Shown piece by piece: positions 23,294-31,733 of a stretch of 32,674 nucleotides of DNA; the first letter of the stretch is position 1, and every line of letters starts with the position of its first letter. This DNA is from JBOCEF01 sp047610385. GTDB lineage: Bacteria > Pseudomonadota > Alphaproteobacteria > Rhodobacterales > Rhodobacteraceae. The notes under the pieces were generated by a model. It searched no databases, was not told where the DNA came from, and worked only from the letters and a program-made list of their open reading frames with translations. The translations under genes and the position numbers were made by a program. The stretch spans positions 1 through 32,674 of the forward strand of contig JBLGAC010000046.1 of assembly GCA_047610385.1 (NCBI GenBank), in the 5' to 3' direction.

Positions 23294-24196
23294 GTGGAAC
23301 TCGTCGACATCCTCACCATCTTGGTCGATGGCGTGGTCTATGCATCCTGGCTGTTCATGGTCGCCCTCGGGCTGACCCTGATCTTCGGTGTGCTTCAGAT
23401 CCTCAACCTCGCCCATGGCAGTCTTTATGCGCTTGGCGCCTATGCGGCCGCATCCCTGACGATGCTGGTCCCGTATTTCGGGCTGCCGCCGGTCTTTTCG
23501 CTCGTGGCGATGTTTCTCGCCGCCCTTGCCGTCGCCACCGTGGTCACGCCGCTGCTGGAGCGCGGCCTGCTGCGCATGTTCTACGGCAAGGACGAAGTGC
23601 TGATCCTTCTGGTGACTTACGCGGTGTTCCTGGTCCTTGAGGACGTCACCAAGCTGATCTGGGGCGTTACGCCCTATTATGTGTTCGAACCGCGTGAGCT
23701 GTTCGGCATCATCGAGATCGGAGATCTTTTTTACGTCGGCTATGACCTGATGCTGATTGTGCTGGCCGCGATCTGTGGGCTGACCGTCTGGCTGGGGCTG
23801 AACCGCACCACCACTGGCAAAGTCGTGCTGGCCGTGATCCACAACCCTGAGGTCAGCGCCTGCATGGGCGTGAACATCAACCGCGTCTACATGCTGGCGT
23901 TTTTCGTGGGGGTGTTCCTTGCCGCACTTGCGGGGGCCTATACCGCGCCGCTGATATCGGTACAGCCGGGCATCGGCGTAAATGTCATCATCCAAAGCTT
24001 TGCGGTGATCATCATCGGCGGGTTGGGGTCGATCCCCGGCGCGGCCATCGGCGCACTGATTGTCGGGATCGTGCGCGCCACCGCGGTCTATGAGCTGCCC
24101 GAGGCTGAGATCTTCATCATCTATCTGGTGATGGCCATCGTGCTGGTGTTCCGCCCTGAGGGTCTGTTCACCCGCAGCCAGGCGAGGAAAATCTGA
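23294..24196 (+). CDS. Liv-type ABC permease (LivH-like)
   Basis: Membrane protein of 300 residues of the BPD_transp_2 family. Start GTG 23294 (M-E-L-V-D-I-L-T-I-L-V-D-G-V); no better start is near. L-T-L-I-F-G-V-L-Q-I-L-N-L-A-H-G-S-L-Y near residue 30 is the LivH signature, and I-I-I-G-G-L-G-S-I-P-G-A-A-I-G-A is the conserved late loop. Its TGA shares a base with the ATG of the next permease. Confidence 0.92.
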   Translation: MELVDILTILVDGVVYASWLFMVALGLTLIFGVLQILNLAHGSLYALGAYAAASLTMLVPYFGLPPVFSLVAMFLAALAVATVVTPLLERGLLRMFYGKDEVLILLVTYAVFLVLEDVTKLIWGVTPYYVFEPRELFGIIEIGDLFYVGYDLMLIVLAAICGLTVWLGLNRTTTGKVVLAVIHNPEVSACMGVNINRVYMLAFFVGVFLAALAGAYTAPLISVQPGIGVNVIIQSFAVIIIGGLGSIPGAAIGALIVGIVRATAVYELPEAEIFIIYLVMAIVLVFRPEGLFTRSQARKI

Positions 24197-25164
24197 TGAT
24201 GCACGCATCTACGACGCGCGCGCTGCTGGCTGGCGCTTTGGCGCTGGTTTTGCTGATCGGCGCCGGAATGGCCATGCCCGCATGGCTTTTGTTCACCGCC
24301 ACCAAGGCCATCGGCTATGGGCTGGTGGCGCTGGGGATCATCACGCTGATGCGTGGCGGGATCGTCAGCTTCGGCCAGGGGCTGGTCTATTGCATCGGCG
24401 CCTACGCAGCGGGCCTGCTGGCAGTGCAAGGCGGGATCACTGACGCCGCTGTGCTGTTGGTCGTCGGCGGCGCGACCCCCGCGCTGGCGGGGGTGATCCT
24501 CGGCCCCCTGATCGCGCGCTATCGTGGCATCTTCTTTGCGATGCTGACGGTGGCGCTGTCGATGGTGCTGTATGGCGTGCTGGTGAAGATGAGCTCAATC
24601 GGCGGGTCTGACGGCTTCACCTTGCCCGAACCGACCTTCTTTGGCTGGGCCCCGGGCGTTGAGGATTCAGATTTCGCGCTATACGTCATGGGCGCGGTGG
24701 TCTGCGTGGTCGCGGCCACGGCGTGCCGGCTGTATTTTGACGGCATGGCGGGCATGGTTGCGATGGCGGTGCGTGAAAATGAGCTGCGGGTCGAATATCT
24801 TGGCGCGTCGGCCTTCAATGTCACGGTGCGCAACTTTGTCATCGCGGCAGGGCTGGGCGGGCTGGGCGGCACGCTCAATGGCCTTGCGTTGGGCCATATC
24901 GACCCGCTGTTCAGCTTTTGGACCACATCGGGCGAGTTTGTGTTCATCGCAGTGCTGGCGGGGCATCTGAGCGTCGCAGCCGCGTTCGTGGCGGCGATGA
25001 TCTTGGAACTGGTGCGCTCGTTCTCCAACCGCTACTTCCCTGAGACATGGCAGCTGGTGCTTGGCCTGTTCCTGATCGGCACGATCATCTTCCTGCCCGG
25101 CGGGATCGGGTCACTGTGGGTGCGCAAATCCAAGACCAAGCCCAGCCCGGAGGACGAAGAATGA
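24196..25164 (+). CDS. Liv-type ABC permease (LivM-like)
   Basis: Membrane protein of 322 residues, second permease of the importer. G-I-V-S-F-G-Q-G-L-V-Y-C-I-G-A-Y near residue 60 is the family block (usual form L-S-L-G-x-G-A-F). A-V-R-E-N-E-L-R-V-E-Y-L-G is the cytoplasmic coupling loop. ATG 24196 overlaps the previous stop by one base, and the gene overlaps the next ATPase by ATGA. Confidence 0.92.
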   Translation: MMHASTTRALLAGALALVLLIGAGMAMPAWLLFTATKAIGYGLVALGIITLMRGGIVSFGQGLVYCIGAYAAGLLAVQGGITDAAVLLVVGGATPALAGVILGPLIARYRGIFFAMLTVALSMVLYGVLVKMSSIGGSDGFTLPEPTFFGWAPGVEDSDFALYVMGAVVCVVAATACRLYFDGMAGMVAMAVRENELRVEYLGASAFNVTVRNFVIAAGLGGLGGTLNGLALGHIDPLFSFWTTSGEFVFIAVLAGHLSVAAAFVAAMILELVRSFSNRYFPETWQLVLGLFLIGTIIFLPGGIGSLWVRKSKTKPSPEDEE

Positions 25165-25925
25165 ATGTTCCCATTCTTGAAGCCCGCAAGATCGAAAAGC
25201 GCTTTGGCGCAGTTCGTGCGGCAGATGACGTGAACATCGCGGTTCCCAAGGGCCAGAACCTGGCGCTGATCGGTGCCAATGGCGCGGGCAAGACCACGTT
25301 CATGAACATCGTCACCGGGTATATGAAGCCCGACAGCGGTGCGGTGTTGCTGGACGGGATCGATGTCACGCGCCTGAACCCGCGCCAGATCACCCGCAAG
25401 GGCGTGTCGCGGTCATTCCAGATCCCCCAGTTGTATGAGCCGATGAGCGCGCGTGACAATCTGCTGGTGGCGATCGGCGCCTCGGGCCGCAAATTTGGCT
25501 GGCTGCGGCCCGCCCGCGACCCGGCGTTGATCGACGAGGCGGACGGGGTGCTGGCCCGCTTTGAGCTGTCGGCCTATGCCGACCGACCGGTCAGCGAGCT
25601 GCCCGGCGGGGTGCGCAAGCTGCTGGACATCGCCATGGCGCTGGTCCGAAAACCCAAAGTGCTGCTGCTGGACGAACCGACCAGCGGCGTCAGCGTGGAT
25701 GAAAAATTTCCCCTGATGGACACTGTGATGGCGGCCCTGTCGACTGAGGAGGTCACCGTCATCTTTGTTGAGCACGACATGGACATCGTCACCAGATACG
25801 CGTCCCGCGTGCTGGCGTTTTATCAAGGCCGGGTGATCGCCGATGACGACCCCTCCGAAGTGATGCGCAACGAAGAGGTCCAGCGCTACGTGACCGGCAC
25901 GCTGAAGAAGGAGGCCGTGTCATGA
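25161..25925 (+). CDS. Liv-type ABC ATPase (LivG-like) with variant signature
   Basis: ATPase of 254 residues. ATG 25161 overlaps the previous stop (ATGA) and has GGAGG upstream. Walker A is G38-A-N-G-A-G-K-T-T, Walker B is V-L-L-L-D-E-P-T-S-G-V and the switch region is F-V-E-H-D-M-D. The C-loop reads E-L-P-G-G-V-R-K-L-L-D-I-A instead of L-S-G-G-Q. The same variant is, from memory, recurrent in a subgroup of alphaproteobacterial Liv-type importers, so it is probably functional. Confidence 0.92.
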   Translation: MNVPILEARKIEKRFGAVRAADDVNIAVPKGQNLALIGANGAGKTTFMNIVTGYMKPDSGAVLLDGIDVTRLNPRQITRKGVSRSFQIPQLYEPMSARDNLLVAIGASGRKFGWLRPARDPALIDEADGVLARFELSAYADRPVSELPGGVRKLLDIAMALVRKPKVLLLDEPTSGVSVDEKFPLMDTVMAALSTEEVTVIFVEHDMDIVTRYASRVLAFYQGRVIADDDPSEVMRNEEVQRYVTGTLKKEAVS

Positions 25926-26578
25926 TGCTGACCGCTGACGACGTGCATGTGAAAATCGGTGCGATCACCGCGCTGCGCGGGTTCTCAATGAGCATCGATC
26001 AGGGTGAACTGGTGGCCCTGACGGGCAGGAACGGCGCGGGCAAGACCACGTTCCTGAAATCAGTCATGGGTCTGCGCCCGCCCCGCAAAGGCACGATCAC
26101 CTTTGATGGGGTCAATCTGGCCGGGCTGCCGGTGCATGAACGCGCCGCCATGGGCATCGGCTATATGCCTGAGGATCGCGGCCTGATCCCCGACCTGACG
26201 GTTGAGGAAAACATCCTGCTGCCAACCTGGGTCACCAGCGCGCTGAAAGGGCCGGAGCGGCTGGAGGTCGTCTATGAGATCCTGCCAGAGCTGATCGAGA
26301 TGCGGTCAAGAAAGGCGCTGCTGCTGTCGGGCGGTCAGCAGAAACTGGCCGCACTGGCCCGTGCGCTGGCGTGCGGCACGCGGCTTTTGCTGCTTGATGA
26401 GCCGTTCGAAGGCGTTGCCCCCGCGCTGGCCCAGCGTCTGTCATCAGTCATCGCACAGCTGAAGGGAGAGCATATGGCGATCCTTCTCAGCCAGTCGGAA
26501 CTGAACCATTCCTTCGACGTGTTCGACCGCGATTTCGTGATTGAGCGCGGGGCGAACGCGGCCTCAGCCCACGCCTGA
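25922..26578 (+). CDS. Liv-type ABC ATPase (LivF-like), slightly short
   Basis: ATPase of 218 residues; LivF proteins are commonly about 230-240. Walker A is G35-R-N-G-A-G-K-T-T, the signature is L-L-S-G-G-Q-Q-K-L and Walker B is L-L-L-L-D-E-P-F-E-G-V-A-P. The switch position, usually V-E-Q in LivF, reads L-S-Q-S-E-L-N-H. ATG 25922 overlaps the LivG-like stop. Last gene of the importer. Confidence 0.91.
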   Translation: MMLTADDVHVKIGAITALRGFSMSIDQGELVALTGRNGAGKTTFLKSVMGLRPPRKGTITFDGVNLAGLPVHERAAMGIGYMPEDRGLIPDLTVEENILLPTWVTSALKGPERLEVVYEILPELIEMRSRKALLLSGGQQKLAALARALACGTRLLLLDEPFEGVAPALAQRLSSVIAQLKGEHMAILLSQSELNHSFDVFDRDFVIERGANAASAHA

Positions 26579-26690
26579 CTTTATGGCGCCGTGATGATCC
26601 ATGTCATTGCGGCGCACCAATTGGCGCATATTTTGGCGGTGCGCGCACGCCCCTTCCCGGCGCGCGCGCATCGCCCAGAGGATGCGCGCC

Positions 26691-28553
26691 ATGACCGACC
26701 CCATCAAAAAGCCCAGCTCCAACGTGTCGGCATTCCCGACGCCTTTTCCTGTCACCGCCTTGACGCCACAGCCCGGCGCAGCGACGCCCTATACGCTGGT
26801 CTCGGCGCTCGACAAGGACAGCTATAGCTCCACCGCACTGCAGGACGTGCTCGACAAATCGGCCCATGCGCTGCAGGCGCACGCCTTCGCCGGTCTGTCA
26901 CCAAGCGCCTTGGCAGCAGCCTATTTTGACTGGATGGCGCATCTGGCCGGATCGCCGGGCAAGCAGATCCAGCTTGTGGAAAAAGCGATCAAGAAAACCA
27001 TGCGCATGGCCGAATTCGCCGGGTGTTGCGTGACAGTGCGTGAGGCGGCAGAGCTGTGCATCACCCCCTTGCCGCAGGACAAGCGGTTCTCTGATCCCGC
27101 ATGGCGCAAATGGCCATATAACATGACGCATCAGGCGTTCTTGCTGAACCAGCAATGGTGGCACAACGCGACCACCGGCGTGCGCGGCGTCACCACCCAG
27201 CATGAAAATGTGATGCAGTTCGTCGCGCGCCAGATGCTGGACATTTTCTCGCCGTCCAATTCGCCCTTCACCAACCCCGAAGTGATGCAAACCACCTTGC
27301 GTGAGGGTGGCCGCAATCTGTCCCGCGGTGCCCATAATTTCATCGAAGACATGGAGCGCAAGATCAGCGGGCGCAAACCCAAAGGTTCCGGCGATTTTGA
27401 GGTCGGGCGCAATCTGGCCATCACCCCCGGCAAAGTGGTGCTGCGCAACCGGTTAATCGAGCTGATCCAATATGCGCCGACCACCGACAAAGTGCGCCCA
27501 GAGCCGATCGTGATCACGCCTGCATGGATCATGAAATACTACATTCTTGATCTCAGCCCTGAAAACTCGCTGGTGAAATTCCTGACCGATCAGGGCTTCA
27601 CCGTGTTCATGATCAGCTGGAAGAACCCCACCCCCGAAGACCGCGATCTGGGGATGGACGATTACCGCACCCTCGGGGTCATGGCGGCTTTGGACGCGGC
27701 GCTGGCGATCACCGGGGCCGAAAAGGCGCATGGGGTGGGCTATTGCCTTGGCGGCACATTGCTGTCGATTGCCGCGGCGGCCATGTCGCGCGATGGCGAC
27801 GAACGGTTTGCCACGCTCAGCTTTCTTGCCGCCCAGACCGATTTCACCGAGGCCGGAGAGCTGATGCTGTTCATCAACGAAAGCCAGGTCAGCTTTCTTG
27901 AGGACATGATGTGGGCCAAGGGCTATCTCGACAGCGACCAGATGGCCGGGGCGTTCCAGATCCTGCGCTCGAACGATCTGATCTGGTCGCACAATGTGCG
28001 CAACTACCTGATGGGCGAACGCGACCACGTCAACGACATGATGGCGTGGAACGCCGACGCCACGCGAATGCCGTACCGAATGCACTCAGAATATCTGCGG
28101 CGGCTGTTCCTCAACAACGATCTGGCTGAGGGGCGCTACGATGTCAACGGACGCGCGATCACCGTGTCAGACATCCGCGCGCCGATCTTTGCCGTGGGCA
28201 CGGAATGGGACCATGTGGCACCGTGGAAATCGGTCTACAAGTTCCACCTGTTCGCAGATGGCGACGTGACCTTTGCGCTGACCAATGGCGGGCACAACGC
28301 GGGCATCGTGTCCGAACCAGGCCATCACCACCGCCATTTCCGCATCGCGACCACCCCCCAGCATGCGCCGTACGTGGACGCCGAAGAATGGCTGGAAGCG
28401 GCCGCGCTGCAGGACGGGTCGTGGTGGCCCGATTTCGCCAAATGGCTGGCCACGCGGTCCGGTGCCCCCACCACCCCCCCGACCATGGGCGCGCCCGATG
28501 CCGGCCTGCCCCCGCTTGCCGCCGCGCCGGGTGCCTATGTAATGCAGACCTGA
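26691..28553 (+). CDS. phaC: Class I polyhydroxyalkanoate synthase
   Basis: Enzyme of 620 residues that polymerises (R)-3-hydroxyacyl-CoA into storage polyester granules in the cytoplasm. ATG 26691 is chosen, with GAGGA before it; the open frame extends upstream without similarity. The family N-domain (Y-F-D-W-M-A-H-L-A-G-S-P-G-K) is followed by the alpha/beta-hydrolase fold. The catalytic triad is C352 in G-V-G-Y-C-L-G-G-T, D507 in E-W-D-H-V-A-P-W and H535 in N-G-G-H-N-A-G. The D-to-H spacing of 28 residues equals that in the Cupriavidus enzyme. No phasin, regulator, thiolase or reductase gene is adjacent. Upstream, a CCAATTGG palindrome at 26617 is a possible operator. Confidence 0.95.
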   Translation: MTDPIKKPSSNVSAFPTPFPVTALTPQPGAATPYTLVSALDKDSYSSTALQDVLDKSAHALQAHAFAGLSPSALAAAYFDWMAHLAGSPGKQIQLVEKAIKKTMRMAEFAGCCVTVREAAELCITPLPQDKRFSDPAWRKWPYNMTHQAFLLNQQWWHNATTGVRGVTTQHENVMQFVARQMLDIFSPSNSPFTNPEVMQTTLREGGRNLSRGAHNFIEDMERKISGRKPKGSGDFEVGRNLAITPGKVVLRNRLIELIQYAPTTDKVRPEPIVITPAWIMKYYILDLSPENSLVKFLTDQGFTVFMISWKNPTPEDRDLGMDDYRTLGVMAALDAALAITGAEKAHGVGYCLGGTLLSIAAAAMSRDGDERFATLSFLAAQTDFTEAGELMLFINESQVSFLEDMMWAKGYLDSDQMAGAFQILRSNDLIWSHNVRNYLMGERDHVNDMMAWNADATRMPYRMHSEYLRRLFLNNDLAEGRYDVNGRAITVSDIRAPIFAVGTEWDHVAPWKSVYKFHLFADGDVTFALTNGGHNAGIVSEPGHHHRHFRIATTPQHAPYVDAEEWLEAAALQDGSWWPDFAKWLATRSGAPTTPPTMGAPDAGLPPLAAAPGAYVMQT

Positions 28554-28595
28554 GCGGCCCGGCGGCGAACCTGACGGCTTGCCGATAGGGCGTCG

Positions 28596-29133
28596 GTGCT
28601 GCGGCATCTGGCCTCGCATCTGGCACGGGTCAACGCCGCACTTCGGCAGGCTGACAGGTTCGTCGCCAGCTTCGGGTTGACCGAAGCTTGCGCCCACACT
28701 GAAACGGGTGCCGTCTATCCCACCGCGCTGGGACCGATCGCGGGGAATTTCGACCCGGAGGTGTTTTCGTTCAAGAATTACAGCTGCACCAAGGCTCTGG
28801 CCGATTTCAAAGAGATCCACGCCACGATGAACGCGTCGGCCCCGGATATGAAATTCCTGATCACGGTGTGGCCGGTGCCGCTGCGCAGGCTGAGGGCGAG
28901 GCTGTGTGCGAAGATGTTCCGCCGGAGACATTCGCGAAATGACCGGGATTAACATCGCTGACACTTTGCATATCGGGGCGCTGAAACACGTATGGCACCG
29001 CAACGCAGGCCCGCACGCAGATGGCACCAGCAGGATTTTTGGCATCGAATGGCCCAAACGGCAAGCTGCGCATCCTTGACGATCTAATGTTCCCCCTGCC
29101 CAAGCACGGCGCGGCCACGGAGCATGAGCTCTA
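28596..29133 (+). pseudogene. GSCFA-domain protein remnant
   Basis: A frame from 28596 to 28952 contains V-A-S-F-G-L-T-E-A, T-G-A-V-Y-P-T-A-L-G-P-I-A-G, F-D-P-E-V-F-S-F-K-N-Y-S and D-M-K-F-L-I-T-V-W-P-V-P-L. These blocks follow the order seen in GSCFA (SGNH-hydrolase-like) proteins (F-T-L-G-L-T-E, Y-P-T, F-D-P, F-L-L-T-V-S-P-V-P-L). The N-terminal G-S-C-F-A motif is missing, and the frame is lost after V-P-L. Further open pieces up to a stop near 29133 (for example L-R-I-L-D-D-L-M-F-P-L-P-K) look coding but I cannot place them. GSCFA proteins are linked to surface polysaccharide in other bacteria. Confidence 0.6.
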
Positions 29134-29578
29134 ATTCTCCACGCCAGCCAACGGGGCGACCAAGCCCCCTTTTCACGGGATCAAGAACGCCCATTGCCGG
29201 TCAGCGAGGCATCGGCAGGACCGTCCCGCGTATAGGCTGAAGACAGCCGCATAAACCCTTCGAATGACCCCGTTGGAAATCGGGTAAATTGCCCGGGTGC
29301 CTTCCAGATCAGATCAGTGTCCGATGCCAACGCTACAATGCAGCGGCGCGAAAACCAGTCGCTCAGCCTGGAAACCCAGCATGGACCGGAGCAGCCAAGT
29401 TGGGTCGTTTTTCCCCGAACGGGCGAACTGCGGGATACCCCGCGCAGCCCGACAGGACCTTTCAGATTGGCATCATCGCGGCGAAAAAGGAAAATCTGGG
29501 CCACGCTCGTGCTGTAAGCCTTCCCCTGTCCATTAATATGTGCAGCATAGCGATGACCCCCATAATCCGGAGACCGCC
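29134..29578. other. Gene-poor stretch
   Basis: About 445 bases before the glutathione transferase gene. Short frames on both strands overlap here, but none has a ribosome site plus a recognisable motif. CTGCGGGATACCCCGCGCAG near 29430 can form a small hairpin. Probably decayed coding sequence plus the promoter region of the next gene. Confidence 0.4.
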
Positions 29579-30178
29579 ATGAAGCTTTTCCATTCGCCCG
29601 CCTCGCCCTTCGTGCGCAAAGTGATGGTGATCGCCCATGAAACCGGGCAGACGCTGGAGCTGCTGGCCTGCAAAGTCACCCCAGTGCAGCGCGATGAGGC
29701 CGTGGCCGCGGGCAATCCCCTCAGCAAAATCCCGACCCTGCTGACCGATGACGGGCCGCTCTATGACAGCCGGGTGATCGGCCAGTATCTTGATGCGCAG
29801 CATGACGGCGCAAAGATGTATCCCGATGCAGGCCCGGCGCGCTGGACCGCCCTGAGGCGTGAGGCGCTGGCGGACGGGCTGCTCGAAGCGGCGCTGCTCG
29901 CACGTTATGAAAAGGTGCTGCGTGCGGCGGACAAGGTCTCGGCTGAGATCGTGCAGGGATACATGGACAAGATCGCCGCCGCGCTTGTCGCGATGGATGC
30001 TGAGGCGGGCGCCTCGGTTGGCGTCGATGCGGGAACGATCGCAACTGGCTGCGCGCTCGGGTATCTCGACTTCAGGTATCCCGATTATGACTGGCGCAGC
30101 GAGCATCCGGCGCTGGCAGCATGGTTCGAAATGTTCAGCGCGCGTGCGTCGATGGCAAGCACCCTGCCCCACCAGTGA
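29579..30178 (+). CDS. Glutathione S-transferase family protein
   Basis: Soluble protein of 199 residues, near the family norm. The N-terminal thioredoxin-like domain starts M-K-L-F-H-S-P-A-S-P-F-V-R-K-V, with a serine in the catalytic loop. N-P-L-S-K-I-P-T-L carries the cis-proline, and D-G-P-L-Y-D-S-R-V-I-G-Q-Y-L-D holds the glutathione-binding D-S pair. The C-terminal helical domain ends at 30178. ATG 29579 with GGAG before it. It would conjugate or use glutathione for detoxification or redox work; substrate unknown. It is the only intact gene in the decayed right third, and stands alone on its strand. Confidence 0.9.
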   Translation: MKLFHSPASPFVRKVMVIAHETGQTLELLACKVTPVQRDEAVAAGNPLSKIPTLLTDDGPLYDSRVIGQYLDAQHDGAKMYPDAGPARWTALRREALADGLLEAALLARYEKVLRAADKVSAEIVQGYMDKIAAALVAMDAEAGASVGVDAGTIATGCALGYLDFRYPDYDWRSEHPALAAWFEMFSARASMASTLPHQ

Positions 30179-30184
30179 CGCCCC

Positions 30185-30215
30185 CGGACCAGGGGTTAAA
30201 TCAGCGCCTGGTCCG
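30185..30215 (+). terminator. Inverted repeat after the glutathione transferase gene
   Basis: CGGACCAGG (30185-30193) and CCTGGTCCG (30207-30215) pair perfectly around a 13-base loop, starting 7 bases after the stop codon. No T-run follows, so it is a possible but not classical terminator. Confidence 0.45.
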
Positions 30216-30378
30216 TAATACGCATATGTCAGTGAATACAAGATCGTATTCGATGGGTCAATTAGACCGTTTATGCATTCTTTTATTGATAATTTATTTT
30301 TTTATCCAGTGATAATCTCCCCCATTTAGCGTTATTCATAGATATAATTTCTCGCCTGCCAGATTGAGGCAATTCCAA

Positions 30379-31072
30379 ATGAAGAAAAGCCGCCACGCCA
30401 AGGCCGTGATCGTCCTACGTCCGGCAGAGGACGGCGTGCCTGTGGCTGGGCTTTGGCGCGAGCACGACATGATCCAGCTGCCCGGTGGACTTTTGCGCAG
30501 CAAACACCAAAAAAGAGCGCATCCTTTTATAAATGGCGGGCGAAGTATGGCGGCATGGATGCGTACATGATCAGCCAGATAAAGACGCTGGAGGACGAAA
30601 ACCGGCGCCAAACCGACGGCCTCAGCATGTAGGCCAATCTGCGCAAGGAGGCGCTTGGGAAAAATGGCGCGGCGATCAATTATCCGGCAGGCGAGCGCGC
30701 AGATTTGCCGTGGGTCAACGCCAGGATCCTCTCGGCAATACAAATAGCGCCTGCTGGGCAGTGGATGGCCGTGATGGCGGTGGCGCGCCGCGGGGACTTC
30801 ATCGCTGCGGCCTGTCCGTTGCCCGGCAGGGCATTTCTTGCATGCCCGAGACGGGGGCCTTTGATGTCAGCGCGACCTGCTTTTGTTACAGCCCCGGACT
30901 GTACGACAAGGCCAAGCGGACCGCAAACCTGTCAACCAGGCTGACCAACCAACGAATAACTTGTAAATTTGGATTGTGTTTTATGTATCAGCGCAACGGA
31001 AAGGGCCATCTGTGGTGCCATAAACGCGCCTATCCCGCTGCCTCTTTATTGCGCACTTTCAATGCCCGATAA
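30379..31072 (+). pseudogene. IS3-family transposase remnant (orfA plus part of orfB)
   Basis: The orfA start M-K-K-S-R-H-A-K-A-V-I-V and later V-P-V-A-G-L-W-R-E-H match the IS3 helix-turn-helix protein. After a frameshift the frame gives W-R-A-K-Y-G-G-M-D-A-Y-M-I-S-Q and L-E-D-E-N-R-R, the leucine-zipper region. A stop interrupts it (TAG near 30630) before N-L-R-K-E-A-L-G-K. Further on, S-A-T-C-F-C-Y-S-P and F-G-L-C-F-M-Y-Q-R-N-G-K-G-H-L-W-C-H-K-R-A-Y match the N-terminal part of orfB. The whole DDE catalytic core is absent and several frames are broken, so it is long dead. Confidence 0.72.
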
Positions 31073-31129
31073 GGGGCAACGGATGGAATGAGCTGAGACG
31101 CGGGGAATTTCGATCCAGAACATCCCATC

Positions 31130-31540
31130 GGAAAAGTCTCAACAGAACGCTAGTGTAAAAAACTAAAGATGGGATTTTTGGAAAAAATGTCAGGCGAAAC
31201 ACATCAAAAAAAGTGTCAAATATTTAAAAACTGAAATAAATTATTTAATCAATGAATATAAACATATTATAAATGTAAATTAGATGGTCGATGAGACGCA
31301 CAGAAATCCCCCACGCAATGACTATGGGTTGACAATCATTAAGGTAAATTCAAGATCCGAAACAGTTATCTATAACTATATTATTGGATTATGTAAAAAT
31401 GGGAGAAATTTCACAGCACTTCATAAAATTTTTGATGTAAGTGTATATTATACTGATAATTTATAAAATTAGGTAATTTTCTTAATAATTACTATAAAAT
31501 TTCATCATTAGATTTTTCCTTTTAGCCTTCATCCTGCGCC
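31130..31540. other. AT-rich island without a recognised gene
   Basis: Base composition drops sharply here compared with the GC-rich genes on the left, with many A/T runs. One frame (31284-31466, 60 codons; V-D-E-T-H-R-N-P-P-R-N-D-Y-G) is open but has no ribosome site or known motif. Similar AT-rich sequence lies at 30230-30350. Probably foreign or relaxed-selection DNA between two insertion elements. Confidence 0.55.
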
Positions 31541-31547
31541 ACTCATG

Positions 31548-31680
31548 CCCCGCTGGACAGGTAGTCCGAATTGAAGTTCTGTCTGGCGACATCCAGACAG
31601 TGTTCGGTGACGATAATCAAATTAATATCACACCTCAAAGCCTCCAGCGGAGCGAACTCGGCATAAATAGTGATGGATGA
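31548..31680 (+). pseudogene. Short coding-like fragment, possibly from a repeat-rich surface protein
   Basis: A frame ending TGA 31678-31680 reads V-V-R-I-E-V-L-S-G-D-I-Q-T-V-F-G-D-D-N-Q-I-N-I-T and ends S-E-L-G-I-N-S-D-G. The Gly-Asp-Asp-Asn-Gln-Ile and Gly-Ile-Asn-Ser-Asp-Gly phrases recall repeats in large calcium-binding (RTX/VCBS-like) secreted proteins. There is no start or partner domain. The assignment is a guess from texture only. Confidence 0.2.
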
Positions 31681-31733
31681 GGTGAAATATTGAAATTAAT
31701 TCAACCACATATAAAGTCGAATGACCCTGCTTA

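Noticed and set aside
23207..24208. 333-codon minus-strand frame opposite the LivH-like gene
   Set aside because: Asp/His/Gln-rich shadow frame; the plus strand has the LivH signature and membrane segments.
28167..29057. 296-codon minus-strand frame over the phaC end and the GSCFA remnant
   Set aside because: Overlaps the essential C-terminal part of phaC in antisense and shows no motif.
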